Of a stretch of DNA of 54,019 nt, positions 27,724 to 36,726 are shown piece after piece. Position 1 is the first letter of the stretch, and every line of letters begins with the position of its first letter. The translations under genes were made by a program, and so were the position numbers. Location: positions 1 through 54,019 of the forward strand of contig JAAELK010000309.1 of assembly GCA_024226935.1 (NCBI GenBank). The letters run 5' to 3'. The DNA comes from Desulfobacteraceae bacterium. Its GTDB lineage: Bacteria > Desulfobacterota > Desulfobacteria > Desulfobacterales > Desulfobacteraceae. The notes under the pieces were generated by a model. It saw only the letters and a program-made list of their open reading frames with translations. It made no database searches and was not told the origin of the DNA.

Positions 27724-30384
27724 CTAATATGCCTGGTTATAAAGATCGATCACTTCCTTAAGGGATGTGACCGGATGTGCATTGAACATGGCGGCTGCAT
27801 CTCCCATGGTATGTATGGCACAGTTATCGATGGATTCTTTGGGTACCTTGACATCCCGAAGTCGCAGTGGGTGGTTGACTGTTTTTAAGAGGGATTCTAT
27901 GGCATCGGCGGCAGCCAGGGCGGCTGTCCGTTCATCTTTTTCCGATATGTTGACTCCCAATGCCTGGGCCGCCATGCTTAGTTTGGATGCTGCCGCATCA
28001 ACATTGAAACGCATTACCTTGGGTAAAATAATCCCACAGGCAGCTCCATGGGGAACGTCGTAGAGTGCGCCGATGGTGTGAGCCATGGCGTGGACCAGGC
28101 CTACCTGTGCAATGCCGAAGGCCCATCCCGCCATGGTTGCCGCCAGTTGAAGATTGCTTCTGGCCTGTTCGTCCTGACCGTTTTGAACCACTTTGGGAAG
28201 GTTTTCATGGATCAGGCGGATGGCCTGAAGTGCCTGGCCATCACACAGGGGCTGGGAACGGGTACTGGTGAGTGCCTCGATGGCATGGGTCATGGCATCC
28301 ATGGCCGTTGTCACGGTAAGCCCCTGGGGTAGACCCATTGTGAAACGGGGATCAAGAATGGCGGTATTGGGTATGATGCGTGGATCGAGGAGATAAACTT
28401 TGCGTCCTAGATCTTTATTTTTGATTACTGCTACATTGGTTACTTCACTGCCGGTACCGGAGGTGGTGGGAATGACGATGTGGGGTGTCTGGGGTTCCTG
28501 GAGCCGGACCATGGTAATGTGGTCATTGGCGCTGCCGCCGTTTTTCAAGGCTACGCATACCACTTTTGCCGTATCAATGACACTACCGCCCCCTACACTC
28601 ACGATGCAGTCGGCTTCCAGGTCCCGGGCCATTTTGGTAGCTGCATCGACAGTGTCTAGGGAGGAATCCTGTTCAATCTGGTCAAATACTCCCACGCAAT
28701 AATCTACAAGAGCATCTTCCACCATCTGGGTTAATCCTGTTTTTCGAACGCCTTTATCTGTGATCACAAGGACTTTCGAGGCACCAAGTTTGTTGACTTC
28801 TTTGTAAATGGCCGGCAGGCATCCATGACCAAAAATGATATTGGTGGGACAATTATATTGCACAAAGGGATTTTTTCTTTCATCGGTGATGATACCCATG
28901 GCATTATTGCTGCCCAGGGCTTCGTAGTTGCTGAAATGAATTCTTTTGATTTGGACAAATTCAGACAGGCCGGCTTGCCCCATTTCTCTTCCAAAACCCG
29001 ATTGTTTATAACCACCAAAGGGACAGAAATCTCCAAATGCGTGGTAGGAGTTGATCCACATGGTGCCTGTGCGAATTTGTCTTGCAATTTTTTCCGCCCG
29101 TTTGTTGTTTCCGGAAAAGATTCCCCCTGCCAGGCCATACTTGGAATCGTTTGCAATGGCAATGGCTTCGTCTTCATTTTTGTAAGGGATTACAGACACC
29201 ACAGGACCGAATATCTCTTCTTGTGCAATGCGCATCTTGTTGTTTACGTTGGCAAAAATGGTGGGTTCATAATAGTATCCGCCGTTGATGCCCTCTATCT
29301 CGGCTCGACGGCCTCCGGTGATGAGTTCTGCGCCTTCTTGCTTTCCAATTTTTACATAGTCTTCTACGATGGCCAGTTGTTGGGCACTGACCAGGGGGCC
29401 CAGGTGGTTTTGGGGCATGAGCTGGTACCCCACACGAAGGGCTTGGGTTCGTTTTTTCATTTTATCGATGAATTCATCATAAAGAGAGTTGGGAACCAAT
29501 ACCCGCGTTCCCGATTCACAGACCTGGCCCTGGTGAAAAAAGGTACCGAACACTGCACCATTGACTGCAACATCCATGTCTGCGTCATCTAGGATAATAT
29601 TTGCCGATTTGCCCCCCAGTTCAAGGGTGACTTTTTTTATGGTTTCAGCTGCCATTTTCATGATGGTCTTACCGATTTTCGTGCTTCCGGTAAAAGAAAT
29701 TTTATCCACAAAGGGATGGGTGCACAATATTTTTCCGATCTCATGCCCCCGGCCTGGAATAATATTTATGACGCCATCGGGGATACCGGCTGCTTTGGCT
29801 GCTTGTGCAATGAGTAGGGCACTCAAGGGGGTCTGGGTTGCCGGTTTTAAAACGATGGTATTGCCCATTATGATGGCATGGGCAATCTTCCAAAATGCCA
29901 TGCTGGCCGGAAAATTCCAGGGAATGATTCCTGCACATACTCCCAGGGGTTCACGGAGGATATAGTCCCGGCCGGGAGCTGCAACATTTCCAGAAAAAGG
30001 GATCTCCTCTTTCCATGGAAAATTGTTGGCGGCAAAATAGGCCAGGTTTCGTAATAATCCAGACCCGCTGGAAGCCCAAAATTTGGTCAACCGGATTACC
30101 TGTCCTGCATCCATGGCTTCGGTCACGGCAAGGCGCACTCCTAAAAGAGTCACCTGATCGGCAAAGCTATACACTCTGGTTGCCCGTTGGGCTGGGGTAA
30201 GATTTGGCCATTCTCCATGGTCAAAGGCCTTTCTTGCAGCTTCTATGGCTCTGAGGGCATCACTTTCGCCTGCCTGGGCCACCGTGGCAATAGGTTGTTC
30301 ATTTCCTGGATCATAGGTAACAAAGGTCTTTTTGTCTGCGGCATCCATAAATTTTCCATCGATATACATTTTGTATGAATCCAT
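27724..30384 (-). CDS. fused aldehyde dehydrogenase/iron-containing alcohol dehydrogenase
   Basis: An 886-residue two-domain enzyme. Residues 1 to about 495 are a classical NAD(P) aldehyde dehydrogenase with PWNFP (N157), LELGGKS (E255) and the catalytic C289 in GQVCESGTR. From about 505 a group III iron alcohol dehydrogenase follows, with GGGSVIDTAK and predicted metal ligands D696, H700, H765 and H779. The domain order is that of AdhE, but the first domain keeps the general-base glutamate and looks like a hydrolytic, not CoA-acylating, dehydrogenase. It could oxidise an alcohol through a channelled aldehyde to the acid. ATG at 30384 follows GAGGAGAAG; expression is from a sigma-54 promoter. 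Confidence 0.88.
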   Translation of the reverse strand: MDSYKMYIDGKFMDAADKKTFVTYDPGNEQPIATVAQAGESDALRAIEAARKAFDHGEWPNLTPAQRATRVYSFADQVTLLGVRLAVTEAMDAGQVIRLTKFWASSGSGLLRNLAYFAANNFPWKEEIPFSGNVAAPGRDYILREPLGVCAGIIPWNFPASMAFWKIAHAIIMGNTIVLKPATQTPLSALLIAQAAKAAGIPDGVINIIPGRGHEIGKILCTHPFVDKISFTGSTKIGKTIMKMAAETIKKVTLELGGKSANIILDDADMDVAVNGAVFGTFFHQGQVCESGTRVLVPNSLYDEFIDKMKKRTQALRVGYQLMPQNHLGPLVSAQQLAIVEDYVKIGKQEGAELITGGRRAEIEGINGGYYYEPTIFANVNNKMRIAQEEIFGPVVSVIPYKNEDEAIAIANDSKYGLAGGIFSGNNKRAEKIARQIRTGTMWINSYHAFGDFCPFGGYKQSGFGREMGQAGLSEFVQIKRIHFSNYEALGSNNAMGIITDERKNPFVQYNCPTNIIFGHGCLPAIYKEVNKLGASKVLVITDKGVRKTGLTQMVEDALVDYCVGVFDQIEQDSSLDTVDAATKMARDLEADCIVSVGGGSVIDTAKVVCVALKNGGSANDHITMVRLQEPQTPHIVIPTTSGTGSEVTNVAVIKNKDLGRKVYLLDPRIIPNTAILDPRFTMGLPQGLTVTTAMDAMTHAIEALTSTRSQPLCDGQALQAIRLIHENLPKVVQNGQDEQARSNLQLAATMAGWAFGIAQVGLVHAMAHTIGALYDVPHGAACGIILPKVMRFNVDAAASKLSMAAQALGVNISEKDERTAALAAADAIESLLKTVNHPLRLRDVKVPKESIDNCAIHTMGDAAAMFNAHPVTSLKEVIDLYNQAY

Positions 30385-30490
30385 GTTACTTCTCCTCAAA
30401 GAGTTGATCCTTTTTAATTGCGGGCATTATCATAGAATGATTTTAGATTCTTCCGATCTTCATTGATATGCTATAATTTGTTATAAGTAG

Positions 30491-30506
30491 AGCAATAGGT
30501 GTGCCA
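30491..30506 (-). promoter_or_regulatory. sigma-54 promoter of the aldehyde/alcohol dehydrogenase gene
   Basis: The minus-strand sequence TGGCACACCTATTGCT matches the sigma-54 consensus (TGGCAC-N5-TTGCW), with GG and GC 10 bases apart. Predicted start near 30480, about 96 bases before the ATG. Confidence 0.88.
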
Positions 30507-30534
30507 ATCTGTTTTTTTTGGAAAACTTTTGGTT

Positions 30535-30631
30535 TAACGACTTGTATTTAAAGGCAAAAAAAGTGTTATGGTAAAATTGTACCAGGGAATTGACTAACTT
30601 TTTTTGCGAATAAAATACACTACATTTTTTA
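30535..30631 (-). promoter_or_regulatory. conserved spacer blocks, including an IHF-like site
   Basis: TTGTATTTAAAGG (30542-30554) begins 36 bases beyond the promoter, exactly as at 24302, and contains ATACAA-N4-TTA on the minus strand (30535-30547). CGAATAAAAT at 30607 continuing to CTACATTTTTT lies 65 bases further, again the same offset as at 24367. The conserved spacing suggests a functional IHF-bent loop or recent common origin. Confidence 0.5.
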
Positions 30632-30676
30632 AAAGTTTTAACAGCCTTTCCTTGATTATTACCGATCCCGGGTGAT

Positions 30677-30712
30677 TGTATATTAATTTATACATGTAGA
30701 ATTTTTTATACA
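30677..30712. promoter_or_regulatory. tandem activator-binding sites (UAS pair)
   Basis: Two abutting 18-bp inverted repeats, TGTATA-N6-TATACA (30677-30694) and TGTAGA-N6-TATACA (30695-30712), about 185 bp upstream of the -12 element and 47 bases from the stop of the activator gene. They are the best half-sites for the neighbouring PAS-AAA-Fis protein. The rest of 30385-30758 contains no gene. Confidence 0.7.
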
Positions 30713-30758
30713 TATGAAACTACCTTGATAATTAGGATTGAAATTTAAGTGAATCCGG

Positions 30759-32138
30759 TTAAATTATATTGTATTTTTTCATTTTCTGATATAAGCCGGT
30801 CCGATGGATCCCCAGCAACTCGGAGGCCTTTATTTTATTGTCGTTGGTTTGTTTTAACGCCCGGATAATGGTTTTGCGTTCCGTATCTTCCATAATAGTT
30901 TTCAGGGAGGTCAAAGGAGGAAGACAGGCTTTGGAGGTAGGAATTGCGTCTTGAATAGGGATGGGTAGATCTTTGAGTTTGATACAATTGTTTTGGTGGA
31001 GAATGATGGCTCTTTCTGCCACATTCTTAAGTTCTCGAGCGTTGCCCGGCCAGTCATATCTTTGAAGTGCTGTCAGTACTTCCGGCGCCACGGTCGGAGC
31101 CGGGTGTTTATGGTTGGATAATAGTTTTTCGATGAGATGTTTGAAAATAAGGGGAATATCCTCCGGGATATCTCTCAGGGCAGGTAAATGAATATTGATA
31201 ACATTGAATCTATAATAAAGATCCAGGCGAAATTTGCGCTTGTTGATCAGTTCTTCAAGATCCTGGTTGGTGGCGCTGATGATTCGAAAATCGATTTGTC
31301 TTGGTTTATTCTCCCCGATGCGTTCCACTTCTTTTTCCTGGAGTACCCGCATGAGTTTTACCTGCATTTTGAGGGGCATATCTCCTATTTCGTCTAAAAA
31401 GATGGTGCCCTTATCGGCCAATTCAAACTTACCGGGTTTGCCCTTGGGATTGGCTCCGGTGAAGGCCCCCGGTTCATAACCAAACATTTCCGCTTCAAAG
31501 AGTTCTTTGGGAATGGCAGCACAGTTAACCCGTACAAAATTTTGTTGCCGCCGCTTGCCGGCCCTGTGAATAGCGTGGGCAAACAGCTCTTTTCCTGTAC
31601 CGGATTCTCCGGTAATGAGGACAGGGGAATCATTTTCCGCGGCCAGTTGGGAAAGTGCTTTGGCATCCTTAAGAGATGGTGAGTTACCGATGATTTCCGA
31701 AAAAGAATATCGAATATCGTATAATAGACTCAGTTCATCTTTATAATGGTTCAGGTTTTTTTCAAGGGATTCAATGCGCTTGTAGAGATTTTTTACTTGG
31801 GTGGGATTGGAAAACATCAATTTCCCGACGGCCCCGATGACACGGCCGTTTTTTTTTAGTGGAATCTTTGCGGTAATTCTGTTTTCTCCTTTTACGGTTA
31901 TGAAATCACCGATTTCGGCTTTTCCCGTTTCGAGAACACGGGATAATTTGCTTTCGGGGATAACATCGCTGATATATTTCCCACGGGAGCTTGCCGCTGA
32001 TACAGGGTAATATTTTTCATAGGCTTGGCTCATAAATCGAACCTTGCCGTATCGATCGATGATGATGATATGCTCGTAGGGGTTATTCAGCACTGCTGAA
32101 AGCAAATCTTTGGAGAGTTCGTTTTGTGTATCACCCAT
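30759..32138 (-). CDS. PAS-domain sigma-54-dependent activator (bEBP)
   Basis: A 459-residue enhancer-binding protein. A PAS-like sensor domain (about 10-115), a coiled linker, a AAA+ domain with Walker A GESGTGKE (177-184), the sigma-54 contact loop GAFTGA (225-230) and Walker B TIFLDEIGD, then a Fis-type helix-turn-helix at the C terminus (NKIKASELLGIHRTGLYQKMKK). No receiver domain, so it probably senses a small molecule. It is upstream of, and reads toward, the aldehyde/alcohol dehydrogenase gene with a sigma-54 promoter between them. Start uncertain: ATG 32138 is used; GTG at 32150 is in frame. Confidence 0.92.
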   Translation of the reverse strand: MGDTQNELSKDLLSAVLNNPYEHIIIIDRYGKVRFMSQAYEKYYPVSAASSRGKYISDVIPESKLSRVLETGKAEIGDFITVKGENRITAKIPLKKNGRVIGAVGKLMFSNPTQVKNLYKRIESLEKNLNHYKDELSLLYDIRYSFSEIIGNSPSLKDAKALSQLAAENDSPVLITGESGTGKELFAHAIHRAGKRRQQNFVRVNCAAIPKELFEAEMFGYEPGAFTGANPKGKPGKFELADKGTIFLDEIGDMPLKMQVKLMRVLQEKEVERIGENKPRQIDFRIISATNQDLEELINKRKFRLDLYYRFNVINIHLPALRDIPEDIPLIFKHLIEKLLSNHKHPAPTVAPEVLTALQRYDWPGNARELKNVAERAIILHQNNCIKLKDLPIPIQDAIPTSKACLPPLTSLKTIMEDTERKTIIRALKQTNDNKIKASELLGIHRTGLYQKMKKYNII

Positions 32139-32307
32139 AGTAAAAGACACCTTTTCTTTTTACGGTTGACCCAAATACTTAAATTCCATTTTTTTTGCAA
32201 AAATCCCTATCTGCATATCATGTTATTTCATCAAGGGGAAGTCAGTATCTATAGATCTGTTTTTCCGGGGCACCGAAACCGGATATTAACTCCCGGGAAA
32301 AATAGAG

Positions 32308-32359
32308 AAAATCCCAATCCAAATTTATTATCAAATAATTTTTTGAGGATTGGGATTTT
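32308..32359 (-). terminator. terminator of the carboxylase operon
   Basis: A perfect 13-bp stem (AAAATCCCAATCC / GGATTGGGATTTT) with a 26-base loop lies 23 bases after the stop of the last gene of the minus-strand carboxylase operon; a T5 run follows eight bases after the stem. Confidence 0.65.
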
Positions 32360-32381
32360 GAGCCTGTGTTTTTATTTGTTC

Positions 32382-32906
32382 CTATTGAATCAATGTCATC
32401 CCCTGGTCCAGATATTTCAGGGCCAGATCCACATAAACTTGTTTGCCGTAATTCCATAGTTCCTGATCTTCGGCCGTGACATCTCTTATTACTTTGACAG
32501 GATTTCCCACTGCCACCACTCGGGGTGCAATTTTCTGGTTGGCCCGGACAAGGGATCCTTCTCCAATAATGGTCCACTCCCCTGTTTGAGAAAAAATACT
32601 CAGGATGGCTCCCATACCGATTACACAAAAATCTCCTATTTCATTGCCATGGAGAATGGCCCCATGCCCTAAGGTGACACTTTTACCGATGTGATACTGG
32701 CCCCCGGGAGGAGAATGGATTACCACGGCTTCTTCCACGGCTGTGCCGTCTCCGATTTCAATGCGGCCGTAGTCCCCCCGGAGGATGGCTCCATGCCCCA
32801 CATAACAATTGTCACCGATTAACACATTTCCGATTACCTGGGCGGTTTCACTTACATAGCTGTTCCTGCCGATTTGAGGTGAATTATTGTCAAATGCAAA
32901 AAGCAT
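32382..32906 (-). CDS. gamma-carbonic-anhydrase-like left-handed beta-helix protein
   Basis: A 174-residue hexapeptide-repeat protein of the YrdA/PaaY/gamma-carbonic anhydrase family. It carries LRGDYGRIEIG (Arg and Asp of the active site) and the three histidine positions in VVIHS and LGHGAILHG that bind metal. Family members are carbonic anhydrases or, like PaaY, CoA-thioester hydrolases. As the last gene of a biotin carboxylase operon it could supply bicarbonate or remove dead-end CoA esters. ATG at 32906 is chosen because homologues start at MLxxFD; an in-frame ATG at 32921 overlaps the preceding stop. Neither has a clear ribosome site, so translation is probably coupled. Confidence 0.82.
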   Translation of the reverse strand: MLFAFDNNSPQIGRNSYVSETAQVIGNVLIGDNCYVGHGAILRGDYGRIEIGDGTAVEEAVVIHSPPGGQYHIGKSVTLGHGAILHGNEIGDFCVIGMGAILSIFSQTGEWTIIGEGSLVRANQKIAPRVVAVGNPVKVIRDVTAEDQELWNYGKQVYVDLALKYLDQGMTLIQ

Positions 32907-32910
32907 GGTT

Positions 32911-34062
32911 CTAAAAACCATAGGTTTTGGTGATGATTTCGCTCATGACCTCGCTGGCGCCGCCGCCAATGGAGAGCAACCGGGAGTCCCTGAACAACCG
33001 GGAGATTCTCATGTCGTTCATGAATCCCATGCCGCCGTACATCTGGAGACATCCCGAGGAGACATCATTTAAAAGATCTCCCCCCAATAATTTACCCATG
33101 GAGATTTGTCTTGTGACATCCTGGCCTTTCATTTTCATGCGTACTATATGGTAGGCCAATTGCTGGAGACTCTCAGCCTGGGCCAGCCAATGGGCAAGGC
33201 GGTGGCGCAATACCTGTTTTTTGATCAAAGGTTTGCCAAAGACAATCCTGCCTTTCAGATGTTCAATGGTTTCAAAAATCATATCCTTGACGCTGATATA
33301 GGTGAGGGGCAGAACCGCGAAGCGTTCGTGCTGAAATTGCTGCATCTGCTGGATAAAGCCTTCTCCTTCAATTCCAATGAGGTTTTCAACCGGAATTTTC
33401 ATGTTGTCAAAATAGAGTTCCGCCGTATCGGAACTGCGCATTCCCAGCTTGTCCATTTTTTTTGAAACCTGGAAGCCTGGCAGGTTGGTGGGCACCACAA
33501 AGAGGCTGAAACTGTGGTAGCCGGGGGCATCGGAAGTTCTTGCCAGCAGGGTGAGAAAATCGGCCTGGAGTCCGTTGGTGATAAAGGTTTTTGACCCGTT
33601 GAGAATATAATGATCCCCTTGTTTTACAGCGGTTGTTTTCAGGGCGGCCACATCGGATCCGGCATCGGGTTCGGTGACGGCAATGGCTGTCACCATATCT
33701 CCCTTCAGAGCCGGTTTTAAATAGGTCTGTTTTAAATATTCGGAGCCGTATTGGGCAATGGCAGGAGTTGCCATGTTGGATTGAACCGAGATGGCCATGG
33801 GAACTCCTCCGCACTTGATCCTGGCACATTCTTCTAAAACAACGGTTTCATACCAATAATCCAGGCCTTCTCCTCCGTATTCTTCGTTATAACGAATGCC
33901 CAGAAAACCTAATTCTCCCATTTTTTTGAACAGTTCATGGAGGGGGATCATCCCTTCTTCTTCCCAGTCATCCACATGGGGATTTATCTCTTTTTTGACA
34001 AAATCTCTGACAGCCTTGCGAACCAGTTCATGTTCTTTGTTAAAGTATATTTCGCTTCCCAT
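32911..34062 (-). CDS. acyl-CoA dehydrogenase (AtuD/isovaleryl-CoA dehydrogenase-like)
   Basis: A 383-residue acyl-CoA dehydrogenase. AIAVTEPDAGSDVAAL and the ILNGSKTFITNG segment mark the FAD domain. The C-terminal motif is SIGGGASEVMSEII without the EG-type glutamate, while QHERF in the preceding helix carries a glutamate at the position used by isovaleryl-CoA dehydrogenase; both features are usual in the branched-chain LiuA/AtuD group. It lies between the AtuA-like and gamma-carbonic-anhydrase-like genes and should create the alpha,beta double bond before carboxylation. ATG follows GGGAGAG. Confidence 0.88.
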   Translation of the reverse strand: MGSEIYFNKEHELVRKAVRDFVKKEINPHVDDWEEEGMIPLHELFKKMGELGFLGIRYNEEYGGEGLDYWYETVVLEECARIKCGGVPMAISVQSNMATPAIAQYGSEYLKQTYLKPALKGDMVTAIAVTEPDAGSDVAALKTTAVKQGDHYILNGSKTFITNGLQADFLTLLARTSDAPGYHSFSLFVVPTNLPGFQVSKKMDKLGMRSSDTAELYFDNMKIPVENLIGIEGEGFIQQMQQFQHERFAVLPLTYISVKDMIFETIEHLKGRIVFGKPLIKKQVLRHRLAHWLAQAESLQQLAYHIVRMKMKGQDVTRQISMGKLLGGDLLNDVSSGCLQMYGGMGFMNDMRISRLFRDSRLLSIGGGASEVMSEIITKTYGF

Positions 34063-34097
34063 TTGAACTCTCCCTATAATAGTATTTTTATTCTGGT

Positions 34098-35900
34098 TTA
34101 TTTGTTTGATCCAGTATCAGATTTTAAGATGGATACAGGTACTTTAATGGTTTTAGCTCTTAAATATTCCCCTAGAGTTTTGGCTTGGGGATCACTTCTC
34201 ATGGAAGCTGCAACTCCGTGCCCCAATAGCCCTTTTATATAAAAATTTAGGGCCAGAAGGTTGGGCAATTCGTATCTTTCAATTTCATAGATACAAAGAT
34301 CCGGTAAAAGTAATTTTAATCGGTCAATGGTTAAAAATCGGGATAAGAATGAAAATTTTTGGGTATCTTTTGCCCATACTCCCAGGTTGGCATTGCCGCC
34401 CTTATCTCCTGACCGGGTGGCAAAGAGGCGTCCAAAGTGGATCTCTTGTGTTGGAACTGCTTTATTTAATAAACTTTCTATTTGATTTTGCAGGGCTTGT
34501 TTTGGAACATAGGGTTTTGCGGCGTCACTTTTTGTTCCCAAGGTGGTTGGTTTGATATCAAAAATTTGATCCTTTAGATGGACTTGTTGCCGGATCAACT
34601 TATTGTTTATCAGGGCAGGCCAGTGGCGGATGGCGGGGGTCCCATGGGAGGGAGGGCCTGTCAGGGTAAATCCCGGGATGCTTGCCAGGGCCAATTCCAC
34701 TAATTTACTGGAAAATAGCTTGCCTGCCTTGCCGGAATCCGGGTCCATGACAGATATGCGAAGGTGTGCAAAGGCTAGATCATTGGTGTCAGGATTTTGT
34801 TGATCCCACCGGATGAGCTGGGTTTCAACCTGGGCAAACTGGTCTTTTCCTCCCATTAAGTCAAACAGGTTTTCTTCAACAAGCTTCGCTTTTTTTTCAA
34901 TGTCCAGGCCCGTAAGCACCACGGTCATGGTATTGCGATGGCCCCAGAGGGTATTGATACAGACCTTGGTCTGGTTTGTGGGTGGTTCTCCTTTTATATG
35001 GGAAATTTTTACCCGGTCTTTTCCCTCCTGGGTCATTTCAATGGTATCAAATCTTGCTGTGACATCAGGGGTAAGGTAGCCGGGTGTGCGGATTTCATAC
35101 ATGAGCTGGGCCGTGACCGTTCCCTTTGATACCAGACCTCCGGTACCGGGATGCTTGGTGATGACAAAGGAGCCATCCTGGTGCATTTCGGCAATGGGAA
35201 AGCCCATGTTTTTATAGGAGGGTACTTCATCTATAAATGAGTAGTTGCCTCCGGTGGCCTGGGTGCCACACTCAATAATATGTCCGGCTGCATAGGCGCC
35301 GGCAAGCTTGTCCCAGTCGTTTTCTTTCCAGTTAAATTTCCATGCGCAGGGTCCGGATACCAGGGCTGCATCGGCAATGCGTCCACCTACCACAATGTCA
35401 GCTCCCAGGGTGAGAGCCCGGGTAATACCCCATCCCCCCAGATAGGCATTTGCCGTTATGGGGTTTCCCTGGGCATCTTTTAAGGCCGTCCCCGTGTCCA
35501 GATGGGTAAAAGCCTCTCCTTTTTTTTGGAAGTCTGAAAGTTCCGGCAATAGATCGTCGCCGGTAATGGCGGCTACCACAGGTGCAAGACCCAGGGTCTG
35601 GCTGATCTTTTTCAATTCATTTGCAAGCCCCTGGGGATTAAGCCCTCCGGCATTGGCCACAATTTTGATTCCCTTGTCCAGGCACTCGCCCATGACCTCT
35701 TCCATCTGTTTGAGAAAGGGGGTTGCATAACCTTTTTCCGGAGATTTCATCTTCATTCTAAACAGGAGTGCCATGGTGAGTTCTGCCAGATAATCTCCGG
35801 TGAGCACATGGATTTTGCCTCCTGTTACCATTTGCTTTGCCGCTGAGAGTCGGTCACCTAGAAATCCGCTGCAATTGGCTATGATTAATTTGTCATTCAT
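34098..35900 (-). CDS. AtuA-like (DUF1446) acyclic terpene utilisation protein
   Basis: A 600-residue cytoplasmic protein of the AtuA/DUF1446 family, with the typical start LIIANCSGFLGDR, then GDYLAELTMALL, IVANAGGLNPQGLA, VGGRIADAALVSGP, and the C-terminal ATRSGDKGGNANLGVWA. AtuA is required for citronellol and geraniol use in pseudomonads, but its reaction is unknown; relatives accompany acyl-CoA carboxylases widely. Here it sits in one operon with dehydrogenase, hydratase and carboxylase genes, as in the atu cluster. ATG at 35900 follows AAGGAGC; upstream in-frame codons lie inside the hydratase gene. Confidence 0.88.
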   Translation of the reverse strand: MNDKLIIANCSGFLGDRLSAAKQMVTGGKIHVLTGDYLAELTMALLFRMKMKSPEKGYATPFLKQMEEVMGECLDKGIKIVANAGGLNPQGLANELKKISQTLGLAPVVAAITGDDLLPELSDFQKKGEAFTHLDTGTALKDAQGNPITANAYLGGWGITRALTLGADIVVGGRIADAALVSGPCAWKFNWKENDWDKLAGAYAAGHIIECGTQATGGNYSFIDEVPSYKNMGFPIAEMHQDGSFVITKHPGTGGLVSKGTVTAQLMYEIRTPGYLTPDVTARFDTIEMTQEGKDRVKISHIKGEPPTNQTKVCINTLWGHRNTMTVVLTGLDIEKKAKLVEENLFDLMGGKDQFAQVETQLIRWDQQNPDTNDLAFAHLRISVMDPDSGKAGKLFSSKLVELALASIPGFTLTGPPSHGTPAIRHWPALINNKLIRQQVHLKDQIFDIKPTTLGTKSDAAKPYVPKQALQNQIESLLNKAVPTQEIHFGRLFATRSGDKGGNANLGVWAKDTQKFSFLSRFLTIDRLKLLLPDLCIYEIERYELPNLLALNFYIKGLLGHGVAASMRSDPQAKTLGEYLRAKTIKVPVSILKSDTGSNK

Positions 35901-35910
35901 GGGGGCTCCT

Positions 35911-36684
35911 TTATTCTCCGATAAAAATGGGGTCTCTTTTTTCAAGAAAGGCTGTGATTCCTTCAGCAGCATCTTTTGTGGCGGCTACTTTTACAAGTTT
36001 TTGGCTCAAGGTTTCAAGGGCCTGGTCAAGGGGTAATCCTTCAACCCCATGGAATGCTTGCTTGCCGATTTTGATACCCACGGGGCTTTTGGCTGCCAGG
36101 GCTCCGAGGATCTTTTGGGTCTCTTCTTCAAAATTTTTGGCGGGGAAGATTCGTGTGATCATACCCATTTCCATGGCCTTGGAAGCGCTTAATTTTTCAC
36201 CCAGAAGAATCATTTCCATGGCTTTTTTCCGGGATACGTTTCTGAAAATCAAGGCGCCTATCATCATGGGGAAAAGGCCTACATTGACTTCCGGGGTCCC
36301 GAAGAGGACATCATCTCTGGCAATGACCAGATCACATGCCAGCATGAATCCGGTTCCACCGGCCAGGCAATGGCCATTTATTTTTGCCAGTGTGGGTTTG
36401 GCAAATTGGGATATCCGGGTTAAAAGCCGTGCATATTGGGTAAACATCATCGTTTTTGTATCCGGGTCTTCCTGCATGGCCCGGCCCAGATCTGCCCCGG
36501 AACAAAAAACCTTGTCCCCGGCTCCGGTCATGCAGACCACCCTTACCTGGGGGTCTGCTTCGGCCTGGTCTAGAAATTGTAAAAAAAGTTGGATTGCATC
36601 GTAACTGATTGCATTTCTCTGTTTTTCCCGGTTAATGGTAATCCAGGCCAGATGGTCTTTTACTTCATATAACAAGTCTGTCAT
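35911..36684 (-). CDS. enoyl-CoA hydratase/isomerase (LiuC/AtuE-like)
   Basis: A 257-residue crotonase-fold protein. The oxyanion segment CSGADL and the glutamate E132 in FGTPEVNVGLFP are present; the other glutamate position of crotonase (GG-x-x-E) is occupied by glycine (about G113), as is usual among methylglutaconyl-CoA hydratase-type members. In this operon it probably hydrates the product of the biotin carboxylase. It is 42 bases after the biotin carrier gene, with a GGGGGAA site. Confidence 0.85.
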   Translation of the reverse strand: MTDLLYEVKDHLAWITINREKQRNAISYDAIQLFLQFLDQAEADPQVRVVCMTGAGDKVFCSGADLGRAMQEDPDTKTMMFTQYARLLTRISQFAKPTLAKINGHCLAGGTGFMLACDLVIARDDVLFGTPEVNVGLFPMMIGALIFRNVSRKKAMEMILLGEKLSASKAMEMGMITRIFPAKNFEEETQKILGALAAKSPVGIKIGKQAFHGVEGLPLDQALETLSQKLVKVAATKDAAEGITAFLEKRDPIFIGE

Positions 36685-36726
36685 AATTCCCCCTGATTGA
36701 TCTGTTCTTAAGTTTGATCGCCTGGC

